Assembly: GCA_050184115.1 (NCBI GenBank)
Contig: JBFXAQ010000009.1
Coordinates: 178,170 to 242,169 of the forward strand
DNA from: JACKNG01 sp050184115
GTDB taxonomy: Bacteria; Pseudomonadota; Gammaproteobacteria; Ga0077536
Direction: 5' to 3'
Length of the DNA: 64,000 nt
Shown: one piece after another, positions 8,468 through 17,019 of the stretch
Position numbering within the stretch: the stretch's first letter is position 1
Layout: every line of letters begins with the position of its first letter
Program-made: the position numbers and the translations under genes
The notes under the pieces: generated by a model
What the model was told of the DNA's origin: nothing
Seen by the model: the letters and a program-made list of their open reading frames with translations, nothing else
The model's database searches: none

Positions 8468-9946
8468 CTATCCCGCCGCTGCCTTCGCGCGCGGCGCGCA
8501 GTCGTAGGCCTCGCCATCGTCGCGCGTGGTGCGCGCGGTGTATTCCTCGAGATCGTGCGGCCACTGGGTGACCATGCGGCCCGAGCTCGCGTTGTAGTAA
8601 TGGCCGCAGTTGGCCTGCCACACCTCGACTTCCTTGATGTCGGCCTGCATGACCTCGTTGTAGCGCTGCTCGATATCCGAGCGGACGTCGATCCAGGCCA
8701 GTTCCTCACGCTGTGCTCGCTCGATTTGGCGTACCAGGTAATCGACCTGGCGTTCGATCATGAACAGGATGGAGCCGTTGTTGGTGTTGGGCCCGTAGAG
8801 CATGAAGAGATTCGGGAAACCGTGCGTGGTGATGCCGAGGTAGGCCTGCGCGCCGTCACTCCAGGCATCGTCGATACGGATGCCGTCGCGCCCCGTGACC
8901 TCGATGGCGGAGAGGTAACGCGAGACCTGGAAACCCGTGGCGACAATGACACAGTCGACTTCACGTTCACGGCCGTCCGCCGTGACCACGCCGCGCGCGC
9001 CCAGACGCTCGATGCGAGCGGTGACGAGTTCGACCTGCGGCAGGTTGAAGGTCGGATAGTAGAGGTTGGAGAACAAGGGCCGCTTGCAGCCGAAAGGATG
9101 GGTCGGTACCAGTGCCTTCCGCACTTCCGGGTCCTCCACCACGGCGATGTTCTCGAGCGCGAGACGGGTGTTCTCGGCCTGCAGCTCGGGATCGTTGAAG
9201 AGGATGAACTTGTTGAGATCCTCGTAGATCTGCCGGCGCGACTCGGAAATGGCGTCGGGGTCGTTGACGAAGTATTCGAGCTGCTCCTTCGTGTAGGGTG
9301 CATCGTCCTTCGGCGCCACCCAGTTGGCGGTGCGCTGGAAGACGTGCAGGGCGGCGGTGTGCGGCGCTACCTCGGGCACGAACTGCACGGCGCTCGCGGC
9401 CGAGCCGATCACGGCGACACGTTTGCCGGCGAGGTCGTAGTCGTGATCCCAACGCGCGGAGTGGAACAGCTTGCCCTGGAAGTCGTCGAGGCCGGGGAAG
9501 TCCGGCCACTGCAATTCGTTGAACATGCCCATGGCGCTGACCAGGAAGGGCGCACGGAAGCATTGGCCGTCGGCCGTCTCGACCGCCCACTCGGCGGCCC
9601 CCTCGTCCCATCGCGCGGCGCTGACGGTGTGGTTGAAACGGCAGTAGGGCCGGATGTCGTACTTGTCCGCCACGTGCTGCATGTAGTCGAGGATCTCGGC
9701 CTGGCCGGCGAAGGGCCGCGACCAGTCGCGCTTGATCTCGAAGGAGAACGAGTAGAGATGCGACTTTACGTCGCACTCGGCGCCGGGGTAGCGATTGTGC
9801 CACCAGGTGCCGCCGACGCCGCCTGCCTTCTCGAGGATGATGAAATCGTCGATGCCGGCTTCGCGCAGCTTGATGGCGGTGCACAGGCCACCCGGGCCGG
9901 CGCCGATGATGATGATGCGATGTCGCTGCATGGACGTGGCGTTCAT
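8468..9946 (-). CDS. flavin-containing monooxygenase, Baeyer-Villiger type
   Basis: A 492-residue class B flavoprotein monooxygenase. Two Rossmann motifs are present: IIIGAGPGGL near the N-terminus for FAD and VIGSAASA for NADPH. Between them is FQGKLFHSARWD, a variant of the BVMO fingerprint FxGxxxHxxxW(P/D), with Ser where Thr is usual. VGGTWWHNRYPGAECD is the typical BVMO FAD-contact stretch. Such enzymes insert oxygen beside a ketone to make esters or lactones, or oxygenate N or S. GGGGAGAGACC upstream of ATG 9946 is the ribosome site. The downstream Zn-alcohol dehydrogenase makes an alcohol-ketone-ester sequence plausible. Confidence 0.9.
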   Translation of the reverse strand: MNATSMQRHRIIIIGAGPGGLCTAIKLREAGIDDFIILEKAGGVGGTWWHNRYPGAECDVKSHLYSFSFEIKRDWSRPFAGQAEILDYMQHVADKYDIRPYCRFNHTVSAARWDEGAAEWAVETADGQCFRAPFLVSAMGMFNELQWPDFPGLDDFQGKLFHSARWDHDYDLAGKRVAVIGSAASAVQFVPEVAPHTAALHVFQRTANWVAPKDDAPYTKEQLEYFVNDPDAISESRRQIYEDLNKFILFNDPELQAENTRLALENIAVVEDPEVRKALVPTHPFGCKRPLFSNLYYPTFNLPQVELVTARIERLGARGVVTADGREREVDCVIVATGFQVSRYLSAIEVTGRDGIRIDDAWSDGAQAYLGITTHGFPNLFMLYGPNTNNGSILFMIERQVDYLVRQIERAQREELAWIDVRSDIEQRYNEVMQADIKEVEVWQANCGHYYNASSGRMVTQWPHDLEEYTARTTRDDGEAYDCAPRAKAAAG

Positions 9947-10004
9947 CCCCTGGTCTCTCCCCTGTCATGTCGAACGGTGTGAGCGAGGCGCGCGGCTGGT
10001 GTGC

Positions 10005-10769
10005 TCAACGGCCGATGACCTGCCGCAGGGTCATCTCGTAATGGAAAGTCTCGGGCGGATGCACGGAACGCGAGACTTCGATCAGGCCGCCGCGTTCGTC
10101 GAAGAAGCGGCGTTCGACGCACATCACCGCAGCGCCCGACGCGAGGCCGAGGTCGGCGGCCTCGGCTGCCGTCGCCGCGCTGACCGAGAAACCCTGGCGA
10201 ATCTGCGCGACGTGCACGCCGTAGTGCTTCTCGGTGAGGCTGAACAAGGGCAGCGCGCTGTCGGCGAGTTCCGCCACGGCGTCGCCGAAGGCATCGGGCA
10301 CGTAGATGCGCGACGAGGCGATCACGGGGCCGCCCGCCTCGCGCCAGCGGCAGGTGTGGATCGACCACCACGCGTAACCCGGTTCGCAGCCCAACCACGC
10401 GGCGAGCGTGTCGCCGGCGACGACACGCTCCGTGCCCAGCACCTGTCGCGGCGTCGCCGCGTACTGCAGCAGTTCCTCGATCGAGTTGCAGGCGTAGTTG
10501 TAACGCGGGTCGACGGCCGTCGCCTGCACCACCGAACCATGGCCGCGGCGACTGACGATGAGCCCCTTCTCGTAGAGCGAGCGCAGGGCCGCGCGGACCG
10601 TGTGACGGCTGACGCCGAAGCGCCGGCTCAACTCGGGTTCGGACGGCAACAGGTCGCCGGGCCGGTAGCGACCGGCGCGGATGTCCTCGATCAAGGTGCT
10701 GGCGAGGGCGGAATACTTCGGCGCCGCGGCGGACGGCTTGGCGAGGGGTTCGCGCGGCTGACTTGGCAT
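10005..10769 (-). CDS. GntR family transcriptional regulator, HutC (UTRA) subfamily
   Basis: A 254-residue regulator. The winged helix occupies about residues 20-85 (PGDLLPSEPELSRRFGVSRH, then TVRAALRSL and a wing GLIVSRRGHGSVV). The remainder is a UTRA ligand domain, which in HutC-type repressors binds a small effector and releases DNA. ATG 10769 is chosen; the longer ORF would add 50 unlikely residues. It lies divergent to the luciferase-like monooxygenase gene. Two matching operator sequences occupy the shared region, so it probably represses itself and that gene. It could also control the minus-strand monooxygenase genes beyond it. Confidence 0.9.
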   Translation of the reverse strand: MPSQPREPLAKPSAAAPKYSALASTLIEDIRAGRYRPGDLLPSEPELSRRFGVSRHTVRAALRSLYEKGLIVSRRGHGSVVQATAVDPRYNYACNSIEELLQYAATPRQVLGTERVVAGDTLAAWLGCEPGYAWWSIHTCRWREAGGPVIASSRIYVPDAFGDAVAELADSALPLFSLTEKHYGVHVAQIRQGFSVSAATAAEAADLGLASGAAVMCVERRFFDERGGLIEVSRSVHPPETFHYEMTLRQVIGR

Positions 10770-10787
10770 GGTCGGAGTGTAGGGTCG

Positions 10788-10806
10788 GTTGTACGGACAA
10801 TACAAC
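10788..10806. promoter_or_regulatory. probable GntR operator
   Basis: GTTGTACGGACAATACAAC is a perfect 6-base inverted repeat (GTTGTA...TACAAC, 7-base spacer), 19 bases upstream of the regulator start. Eleven bases of its complement (TTGTCCGTACA) recur at 10853. A palindrome at this position is typical of autoregulated GntR repressors. Confidence 0.65.
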
Positions 10807-10852
10807 GAGAGACCGAACGAATCGGGCGCCCACGGCGGCGGGCGTGGCGCGC

Positions 10853-10863
10853 TTGTCCGTACA
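10853..10863. promoter_or_regulatory. second copy of the GntR operator core
   Basis: TTGTCCGTACA repeats, in opposite orientation, 11 bases of the operator at 10788-10806. It lies 89 bases before the luciferase-like monooxygenase start. Two copies in a divergent promoter region suggest cooperative or dual-promoter control. Confidence 0.5.
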
Positions 10864-10951
10864 GATCGCCCCATGCAATCATCACCCGGTCGCGGCCGCA
10901 GCGCCGGACGCGTCGCCATCCAATCGCAGCAACGAAGGGGAGCTTCCGGGC

Positions 10952-12154
10952 ATGGAAATCGGCGTCTTTCATCTGCCCACCATCGGTGGCCAGGAGCAGC
11001 TCAAGCAGGGCATGGCCGGTCGCCGCACCGATCTCTACCAGCACATGCTCGGCCACCTCGCGGAGGAGGCGCGTTATCTCGACGAGCACGGCTACTACGG
11101 CGTCGCCTTCACCGAGCACCACTTCCACATCGAGGGCGAGGAGGTGTCGACCAACCCGGTCATGCTCGATCTCTTCCTCGGCCTGCAGACGAAGCGCCTG
11201 CGCGTGGGGCAGTGCGGCCTGGTGCTGCCTTGCCACAATCCGCTGCGCATCGCCGAGGACGTTGCCATCCTCGACCAGATGACCCAGGGCCGCGCCTTTG
11301 CCGGCTTCGCCCGTGGCTACCAGCCGCGCTGGGTCAACACGCTCGGCCAGCATTACGCGACGCTGGCCGACAGCGATTCCGACCCGGCCGCCTACGAACA
11401 GCTGAAGAAGGAACTCTACGAGGAGCACTGGGAGATCATCGTCAAGGCCTGGACGAACGACACCTTCAGTCACCAGGGCAAGCATTGGACCATTCCGACG
11501 AAGAACACCTTCTGGCAGGCGCACGAAGTGACGCGTGCCTTCGGCCGCGGCGTCGACGAGCGCGGCTACCTGACCGAGATCGGCACGGTGCCCGCCACCT
11601 ACCAGAAGCCGCATCCACCGCTGTTCCAGCCGTTCAGCTTCTCGGAGAGTTCGATCCGCTGGGGTGTCGCCCACGATGCCGTGCCGATCACCGTGGTGTG
11701 CGATCCGGAACTCCTCGACGGCCAGTTCCGTGCCGGCCAGGAAGCAGCAGCCGCCGCCGGCAAGGACTACGCCTACGGACAGGGCATGGGCATCATCCGC
11801 GAACTGGTCGTCGCCGACACCGACGCCGAGGCCATGGCGCTGGCGAAGAACGCCGGCGCCTTCATCTGGACGAACTTCTTCGAGCCGTTCGGTTTCAATG
11901 CCGCCATCGCCCACCCTGGCGAGGATCCGGCCAGTATTCCGAACACCTTCGAGTCGATGGTGGAACGCGGTCTGACCATTGCCGGCAGCCCGGACACTGT
12001 GTGCCGCACGCTGGAGAAACTGTTGCAGCAGTTCCCGGCCGAGTTCTTCTGGAACTACGTCTACAACGAGATGCTGCCGCACGCGGCTTCGATGCGCAGC
12101 CACGAACTGCTGACCGAGAAGGTCTGGCCGCACTTCACCGACACGGTCGAGTAG
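10952..12154 (+). CDS. luciferase-like (LLM class) flavin-dependent monooxygenase
   Basis: A 400-residue TIM-barrel monooxygenase of the bacterial luciferase superfamily. It begins MEIGVFHLPT and has the family FTEHHFH motif at about residues 51-57 and GFARGYQPRW in the middle. The ending region FWNYVYNEMLPH places it in the longer, about 400-residue subgroup that uses FMNH2 from a separate reductase. A paralogue of similar size lies at 59480-60748. AAGGGGA precedes the ATG by about 10 bases. Control by the divergent GntR repressor is likely. The substrate is unknown; family members oxygenate alkanes, ketones, sulfonates and terpenoids. Confidence 0.88.
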   Translation: MEIGVFHLPTIGGQEQLKQGMAGRRTDLYQHMLGHLAEEARYLDEHGYYGVAFTEHHFHIEGEEVSTNPVMLDLFLGLQTKRLRVGQCGLVLPCHNPLRIAEDVAILDQMTQGRAFAGFARGYQPRWVNTLGQHYATLADSDSDPAAYEQLKKELYEEHWEIIVKAWTNDTFSHQGKHWTIPTKNTFWQAHEVTRAFGRGVDERGYLTEIGTVPATYQKPHPPLFQPFSFSESSIRWGVAHDAVPITVVCDPELLDGQFRAGQEAAAAAGKDYAYGQGMGIIRELVVADTDAEAMALAKNAGAFIWTNFFEPFGFNAAIAHPGEDPASIPNTFESMVERGLTIAGSPDTVCRTLEKLLQQFPAEFFWNYVYNEMLPHAASMRSHELLTEKVWPHFTDTVE

Positions 12155-12198
12155 GCGGCAGCGGGGACGGCGACCGTGCGCGCGGCGGTGGGCGTAAT

Positions 12199-12265
12199 GG
12201 GGACAGTATACTTTTCGCCGGCCGGTGAACCGAGGCTGGATGGCGACGAAAAGTATACTGTCCCC
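12199..12265. repeat. inverted pair of GGGGACAGTATACTTTT repeats
   Basis: GGGGACAGTATACTTTTCG at 12199-12217 faces its exact complement CGAAAAGTATACTGTCCCC at 12247-12265, with about 29 bases between. The 12155-12495 gap contains no convincing gene. This doublet, plus the separate inverted repeat at 12331-12450, is what it holds. Confidence 0.85.
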
Positions 12266-12330
12266 ATCGCCGTGGCCTGCGTTCCTGCCGTCCCGAATGT
12301 ACGGTTCGAGGCGCGCCGCCGGCGACGGAA

Positions 12331-12450
12331 CGCACCGAGGACACAGGGGCCTGGTGGGACCGGGAAGGGCTAGTCGACCATCTCGCCGGCGCGTCCGGCA
12401 CACGGTAGCCGCAAACCCGCAAACCACCCTGCCGCTGTGTCCTCCGTGCG
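12331..12450. repeat. long-spaced inverted repeat CGCAC(C/G)GAGGACACAG
   Basis: CGCACCGAGGACACAG at 12331-12346 pairs with CTGTGTCCTCCGTGCG at 12435-12450, with 15 of 16 bases complementary across an 88-base interior. The interior has no convincing ORF. It may be a non-autonomous mobile remnant. Confidence 0.6.
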
Positions 12451-12495
12451 CTTCGCGGCGCAACCGGCATCGCCACGAACGGGGAGGGTTCGACG

Positions 12496-13644
12496 ATGGA
12501 TACGACCTACGAAATGCTCAAGGCGCGTTGGGAGGAAGAACGGCGCGCGCACCCCGTTCCCGTCGAGCGCGACGACCTGCCGGTCGACTACGAAGCGATC
12601 ACCCCGGCGTGGCTGACGAAGGTGCTGTGTGCCAACCACCCAGGCGCCGCGGTGACCGGGGTCACGCTCGGACCGGCCGACGAAGGCACCTCGAGCCGGC
12701 GTCGCCTGCATGTCGAGTACAACGCCGCCGGCCTGACCGCCGGCCTGCCTGCGACGGTGTTCTGCAAATCGACGCACACCCTCAAGAGCCGCTTCCAGCT
12801 CGCGCTGAACGGCTTCGTCGAGGGCGAGGTACGCTTCTACAACCACATCCAGCCGGTGCTCGGCATCGAGTCGCCACGCGCGCTGTTCGCCAACTTCGAC
12901 GAGCACACGTTCAACTCGATCATCATCCTCGCGGACATGGCCGACGAAGTGCGCTTCTGCCGCCACGACGAACCGATGAACCGCGCGCGGGCCGAGAGCC
13001 AGGTGCGCCTGCTGGCCAAGATGCACGCGAAGTACCACGGCAGCGATGAACTCGCCCGCGCGTTTCCGTTCCTGCGCACCTGGGTCGACACCTTCACCGC
13101 CACCGCGGAAAACGGTTTCGAGGAAGCCGGTGCGCGCGGCTTCGAGATGGCGGAGAGCGTCATCCCGCCACGCCTGTTCGCACGCGAGGCCGAGATCTGG
13201 CCGGCGACGCTCGCGTCCACTGCGCGCCACGACACCCTGCCGCACTCGGTCATCCATTCCGATGTCCATCTCAAGAACTGGTACGTCGCGGCCAGCGGCG
13301 AGATGGGACTGAACGACTGGCAGTGCGTGTGCCGTGGACACTGGGGCCGCGATCTCGCCTACGCCATCTCGACGGCGCTGGAACCACACGACCGTCGAGA
13401 CTGGGAACGCGAACTCATCGCGCTCTACCTCGACGAACTCGCCGGGCACGGCGTGGCGAAGATCGCTTTCGACGAGGCCTTCACCCACTACCGGCAGCAA
13501 CTGTTCGGCGCGCTCCTGTGGTGGACCGGTACGCTGGGCCAGCCGCCCAACGCTCCCGAGATGCAGCCGCGCGACAGCTGTCTGCAATTCATCGGACGCA
13601 TGGCAGTCGCCATCGACGATCTCGATGCGCTCGACGCGTTCTGA
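12496..13644 (+). CDS. APH-fold phosphotransferase family protein (EcKinase-like)
   Basis: A 382-residue kinase-fold protein. The Brenner catalytic loop is clear: HSDVHLKN with His254, Asp256 and Asn261. It is followed by LNDWQ, whose Asp corresponds to the metal-binding DFG aspartate. VFCKSTHT may supply the ATP-binding Lys. The family phosphorylates small hydroxylated compounds and is often annotated as aminoglycoside or ecdysteroid kinase, but context here is catabolic. A close-looking paralogue lies at 48061-49215. GGGAGGGTT precedes the ATG. Its substrate could be a sterol- or terpenoid-like alcohol; that is inference. Confidence 0.8.
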   Translation: MDTTYEMLKARWEEERRAHPVPVERDDLPVDYEAITPAWLTKVLCANHPGAAVTGVTLGPADEGTSSRRRLHVEYNAAGLTAGLPATVFCKSTHTLKSRFQLALNGFVEGEVRFYNHIQPVLGIESPRALFANFDEHTFNSIIILADMADEVRFCRHDEPMNRARAESQVRLLAKMHAKYHGSDELARAFPFLRTWVDTFTATAENGFEEAGARGFEMAESVIPPRLFAREAEIWPATLASTARHDTLPHSVIHSDVHLKNWYVAASGEMGLNDWQCVCRGHWGRDLAYAISTALEPHDRRDWERELIALYLDELAGHGVAKIAFDEAFTHYRQQLFGALLWWTGTLGQPPNAPEMQPRDSCLQFIGRMAVAIDDLDALDAF

Positions 13645-13735
13645 GGCCGGCAGCGCGCGGCGCGCATCGACGCCGCGACGTGTACGCGACGGCGTGGCAT
13701 AACATCGCCGCTTTCGACCTGGAGACCCGGCCCCG

Positions 13736-15055
13736 ATGACCGACACCGCCGCCCGCCCCTGGTGGGCTTCCTTCGGCCCCGGACTCGTCTTCGCCGGCGC
13801 CGCCGTCGGCGTCTCGCACCTCGTGCAATCGACCCGCGCCGGGGCAAGCTTCGGCCTGGGCGCGCTGGTGGTGGTGGTGCTGGCCTGTGCGGTCAAGTTT
13901 CCCGCCTTTCGCTTCGGCCCGCTCTACGCCGGCGCCACCGGCCACTCGCTGCTCACCGCCTACCGCCGCCAGGGTCGCTGGACGCTGCTCGTTTTCGCCC
14001 TGCTGACGCTCTGCACCATGTTCACGGTGACGGCTGCGGTGACCCTGGTCACGGCCGGCATCGCCATCCCGGTGCTCGGCCTCGGCCCCTGGCTGGAGGC
14101 GACCTTCGGTGCAAGCCACGGGCCGCTCGCGGTCTCGGCCGTGCTGCTGGCCGCTTCCGCCTTGCTGCTCGCGCTGGGCGGCTATCCCTGGCTCGATCGA
14201 TTCATCAAGTTCGTCATGCCCGTCTTGAGCGTGGCAACGCTCGCCGCCACCGTGCTCGCCCTTGGTCACATCGAGTGGTCGTGGGCGGCCCTGCTGCCCG
14301 AGCGCGCTCTGTTCGTCGCCCCCGGCGTCGCCTTCACCGTCGCGCTGATCGGCTGGATGCCCTCGGCCATCGACATCTCGGTGTGGAGTTCGCTGTGGAC
14401 CGTGGCGCGTGCCCGCCAGGGCGGCGGCACGGTACACGCGCGCGGCGCGTTGCTCGACTTCGACGCCGGTTACGCCGTCACCCTGCTGCTCGCACTGGCT
14501 TTCGTCGTGCTCGGAACGGCGGTGATGCACGGTCGCGGCGTCGGCTTCGAGAACAGCCCGGCGGCCTTCGCAACCCAGGTCATCTCGCTCTACGCCGCCA
14601 TGCTCGGTGAGTGGAGCCGGCCGGTGATCGGCGCCTGCGCGCTGCTCGTCATGATCTCGACGGTGGTCACCGTGGTCGACGGCTTCCCGCGCGTCGTCGC
14701 CGCGCTGTTCGCGCAATGGCGGGCCGCCTCTGAAGCCGGCCACGGCGACGATGGGGGCGGCGGCGAAGGCGACCGCCGGGTCTATCGCGCGGCTTTCGCC
14801 GTCGTTGCGCTCGGCGCGCTCGCCATCCTGGCCTTCGGCATGCGGAGCTTCAAAGGGCTCGTCGACCTCGCCACCACCATCTCCTTTCTCACCGCTCCGG
14901 TGCTGGCCTGGTTCAATCACCGCGCCGTGCACGGCGACGATGTCGCGCCGGCCCTGCGTCCGGGCGTGGTGCTGCGCCGCTGGAGCGCGACGGCCATCGC
15001 CGTGCAGGCGGCGTTTGCCGCCTGGTACGTGTGGAGCACCTTCGTCGCCGCGTGA
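13736..15055 (+). CDS. NRAMP-related membrane transporter with altered metal-site motifs
   Basis: A 439-residue integral membrane protein with about 11 hydrophobic helices. The N-terminal FGPGLVFAGAAVGVSHL aligns with NRAMP helix 1 (GPGLL...DPGN), but the metal-binding DPGN is replaced by GVSH. The helix 6 region reads GWMPSAIDIS where metal transporters have MPHN. It belongs to the NRAMP-like branch often annotated as divalent metal transporter, but loss of the Asp/Asn ligands argues for another substrate. A hydrophilic acidic-glycine loop (GHGDDGGGGEGD) is present near residue 335. It lies 91 bases after the kinase gene and is convergent with a PhyH-type oxygenase. Confidence 0.75.
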   Translation: MTDTAARPWWASFGPGLVFAGAAVGVSHLVQSTRAGASFGLGALVVVVLACAVKFPAFRFGPLYAGATGHSLLTAYRRQGRWTLLVFALLTLCTMFTVTAAVTLVTAGIAIPVLGLGPWLEATFGASHGPLAVSAVLLAASALLLALGGYPWLDRFIKFVMPVLSVATLAATVLALGHIEWSWAALLPERALFVAPGVAFTVALIGWMPSAIDISVWSSLWTVARARQGGGTVHARGALLDFDAGYAVTLLLALAFVVLGTAVMHGRGVGFENSPAAFATQVISLYAAMLGEWSRPVIGACALLVMISTVVTVVDGFPRVVAALFAQWRAASEAGHGDDGGGGEGDRRVYRAAFAVVALGALAILAFGMRSFKGLVDLATTISFLTAPVLAWFNHRAVHGDDVAPALRPGVVLRRWSATAIAVQAAFAAWYVWSTFVAA

Positions 15056-15064
15056 GCGCGATGC

Positions 15065-15853
15065 TCAGCGCGGCGACTCGCCGTAGACCAGCCCGAAGGT
15101 CTCGGACTTGTACGCGAGCAGCGTGAGCAGCGTGTCCGAAGCGGTCGCGACCACCGCCGGTTCGAGCGACAGGAACCAGTTCTCCTGGGTGCGATAGACG
15201 GGCGTCGTGTAGAAGGGAAACACCGCCGCGCGCTGCCGAGCGGACGAGGTATTGGCACCGGTGCGGTGCCACAAGCGGCTCTCGAAGGCGATCACGCTCC
15301 CGGCCGGCGCTTCCACGCTGACCAGTTGGTCGAGGCCCTCGCCCTCACGTGGGTTGCGATGCAGGCGGTGGCTGCCCGGCACGACCTCGGTGGCGCCGTT
15401 CTCACGGGTGAAATCGTCGATGCACCAGGCGACGTTGAGGCCTTGTATACGCTTCGGCCAGGGCAGCGGCACGAAGACCTGGTCGGCATGCAGCACGCCG
15501 GCGGCGGCGCCCGGGCCTGTGATGTTGCCGGAGATGTTGCTGAGCAGGGCGGGCCAGCCGAGTACGCCACGCACCAGGTGCAATGCCAGCGGGTGCTCGG
15601 CGAGCAGCGCGAACAGCGGGTCGCGGTTCAGCAGGTTCCACACGCGCCGGTTGCGATCGTCGCGGTCGAGAAGGAAGCCATTCGCCCGGCGCCCGCGCGT
15701 CCGATCGTCCTCGGCCGCGGCGTAGAGCGCCATGCGCGCATGCGCCAGGGTGACGTCATCGAGGGCATCGGCCACCACGCACAGGCCGTGCTCGCCGAGA
15801 TCGGCCAGGGCACGCTCGGGATCGCGGGTCGGGGCAGGTAACCTCTGGGTCAC
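15065..15853 (-). CDS. phytanoyl-CoA dioxygenase (PhyH) family Fe(II)/2-oxoglutarate oxygenase
   Basis: A 262-residue protein. The iron triad fits the family: HAD (His and Asp of H-x-D) within AAGVLHADQVFVPLP, and the distal His in SRLWHRTGAN. WCIDDFTRENGATEVVPGSH is a hallmark PhyH stretch. The start is GTG 15853. Such enzymes hydroxylate unactivated carbons using O2 and 2-oxoglutarate. It ends 9 bases from the stop of the convergent NRAMP-like gene. A second, unrelated 2OG oxygenase (16031) starts divergently across a repeat-bearing gap. Confidence 0.88.
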   Translation of the reverse strand: MTQRLPAPTRDPERALADLGEHGLCVVADALDDVTLAHARMALYAAAEDDRTRGRRANGFLLDRDDRNRRVWNLLNRDPLFALLAEHPLALHLVRGVLGWPALLSNISGNITGPGAAAGVLHADQVFVPLPWPKRIQGLNVAWCIDDFTRENGATEVVPGSHRLHRNPREGEGLDQLVSVEAPAGSVIAFESRLWHRTGANTSSARQRAAVFPFYTTPVYRTQENWFLSLEPAVVATASDTLLTLLAYKSETFGLVYGESPR

Positions 15854-15875
15854 GGCATCACGCTATCGGCGCAGT

Positions 15876-15945
15876 CGGGGTCAGACCCCGAAGCTTAAGG
15901 CACTGATTCCAGCAGATTCCAGCCGCGCAACGGGGTCTGACCCCG
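15876..15945. repeat. two CGGGGTC(A/T)GACCCCG palindromes in inverted orientation
   Basis: CGGGGTCAGACCCCG at 15876-15890 and CGGGGTCTGACCCCG at 15931-15945 are exact complements, each also a near-perfect palindrome with one central unpaired base. Further copies occur at 57264-57355 and 62177-62247. They sit in the divergent promoter region of two oxygenase genes. Confidence 0.85.
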
Positions 15946-16030
15946 GATGTGGCGCGGGAGATGGCCTGTCCCCGCAGGTGGCGTGGAGTAAGATACGCCG
16001 CCCCGCTTCGGGGTCTGCCGGAAGCCGCCT

Positions 16031-16699
16031 TTGGGCATCGAAGCCGCGCCGCTCGCGACCCTGCCCGACCCGTCGGAGACGGACCTGTTCGAGCGCCTGG
16101 CCGCGGCGTTGCGCGACCCGGGCTGGGCCATCCTGCCCGATGCTCTGCCGCCGACGCTGGGCCTCGCCCTGCTCGACCATGTCGGCACCCTCGACGAGGG
16201 CGAATTCGTCCGCGCCGGCGTCGGCCGTCGCCGCGCACGCAAGACCAACGCCTTCGTGCGCCAGAACGACATCTGCTGGATCAGCGGCGACCGCCCCGCA
16301 ACCCGTGCCTGGGTCGAATTCGCCACACGCCTGCGCGAGCATCTCAATCGCCGGCTGATGCTCGGCCTGTTCTCCTTCGAGAGCCACTTTGCCCACTACC
16401 CGGTCGGTGGCTTCTACAGGCGCCACCTCGACGCCTTCAGCGGCGAGGCCAACCGCGTGGTCTCACTGGTCACCTACCTCAACCCCGGCTGGGGTCCCGA
16501 TGACGGCGGCGAACTCGTCCTCTACCCGGCCGACGGGCCGCGCCAGGGCATCGCCGTCACGCCTGCATTCGGCACGCTGGTGCTGTTTCTCTCCGAAGAG
16601 TTGCCGCACGAGGTGCTGCCGGCGCGGCGGCCGCGACGTTCCATCGCCGGCTGGTTCCGCGTCCGCCCGCTCGACGCCGCGCACCTCGCGCCGCGCTGA
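16031..16699 (+). CDS. 2OG-Fe(II) oxygenase, prolyl-4-hydroxylase-like
   Basis: A 222-residue double-stranded beta-helix oxygenase. TTG 16031 is the only start after the in-frame stop at 15989; GGAAG lies 6 bases upstream and supports it. The iron site is visible as H-x-D in FYRRHLDAF and a distal His in ELPHEVLP, with the 2-oxoglutarate Arg in RRSIAGWFR. This is the P4Hc/PKHD-type arrangement. Substrates in the family are protein residues or small molecules; none can be assigned. It is convergent with the ferredoxin of the neighbouring meta-cleavage cluster. Confidence 0.85.
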   Translation: MGIEAAPLATLPDPSETDLFERLAAALRDPGWAILPDALPPTLGLALLDHVGTLDEGEFVRAGVGRRRARKTNAFVRQNDICWISGDRPATRAWVEFATRLREHLNRRLMLGLFSFESHFAHYPVGGFYRRHLDAFSGEANRVVSLVTYLNPGWGPDDGGELVLYPADGPRQGIAVTPAFGTLVLFLSEELPHEVLPARRPRRSIAGWFRVRPLDAAHLAPR

Positions 16700-16723
16700 A
16701 CGGACGGCGCTGCCGGCACCGCT

Positions 16724-17014
16724 TCAGGTATCGAAATCGAGCGCGAGTTCGGCGCTCTGCGGCACCGCCTGGCAGGCCAGCACGTAGCCCTGCGCCAGTT
16801 CGTCATCATCGAGAGCGAGGTTGTTGACGAGCTGTACGCGTCCCGCGGTGAGCCGCGCGCGGCAGGTCGAACAGCTGCCCGCCTCGCAGCTCGACGGCAA
16901 CTCGACACCGGCGGCACGCGCGCCGTCGAGCACGCTGCGACCATCGCGCGGCATCTCGAATACGTCGTCGTTGCCGTACACGCGTACACGCACCTTGCAC
17001 GCTGCTGCAACCAT
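16724..17014 (-). CDS. plant-type [2Fe-2S] ferredoxin
   Basis: A 96-residue ferredoxin with four cluster cysteines: C43, C48 and C51 in SSCEAGSCSTC, and C81 in LACQA. This is the chloroplast-type spacing. It lies 5 bases after the GntR gene stop on the same strand. It therefore shares the divergent control region of the Rieske oxygenase operon at 17798 and probably supplies that oxygenase with electrons. No ferredoxin reductase gene is present in the window. Confidence 0.9.
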   Translation of the reverse strand: MVAAACKVRVRVYGNDDVFEMPRDGRSVLDGARAAGVELPSSCEAGSCSTCRARLTAGRVQLVNNLALDDDELAQGYVLACQAVPQSAELALDFDT

Positions 17015-17019
17015 GCGGT

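Noticed and set aside
7338..9946. A classical steroid or cyclohexanol operon
   Set aside because: BVMO-type monooxygenase and dehydrogenase fit, but lactone hydrolase and other diagnostic genes are missing here, so no named pathway is assigned.
12370..14932. Minus-strand ORFs of about 450-510 residues opposite the kinase and NRAMP-like genes
   Set aside because: Antisense shadows with unusual composition; the plus-strand genes have catalytic motifs and membrane helices.
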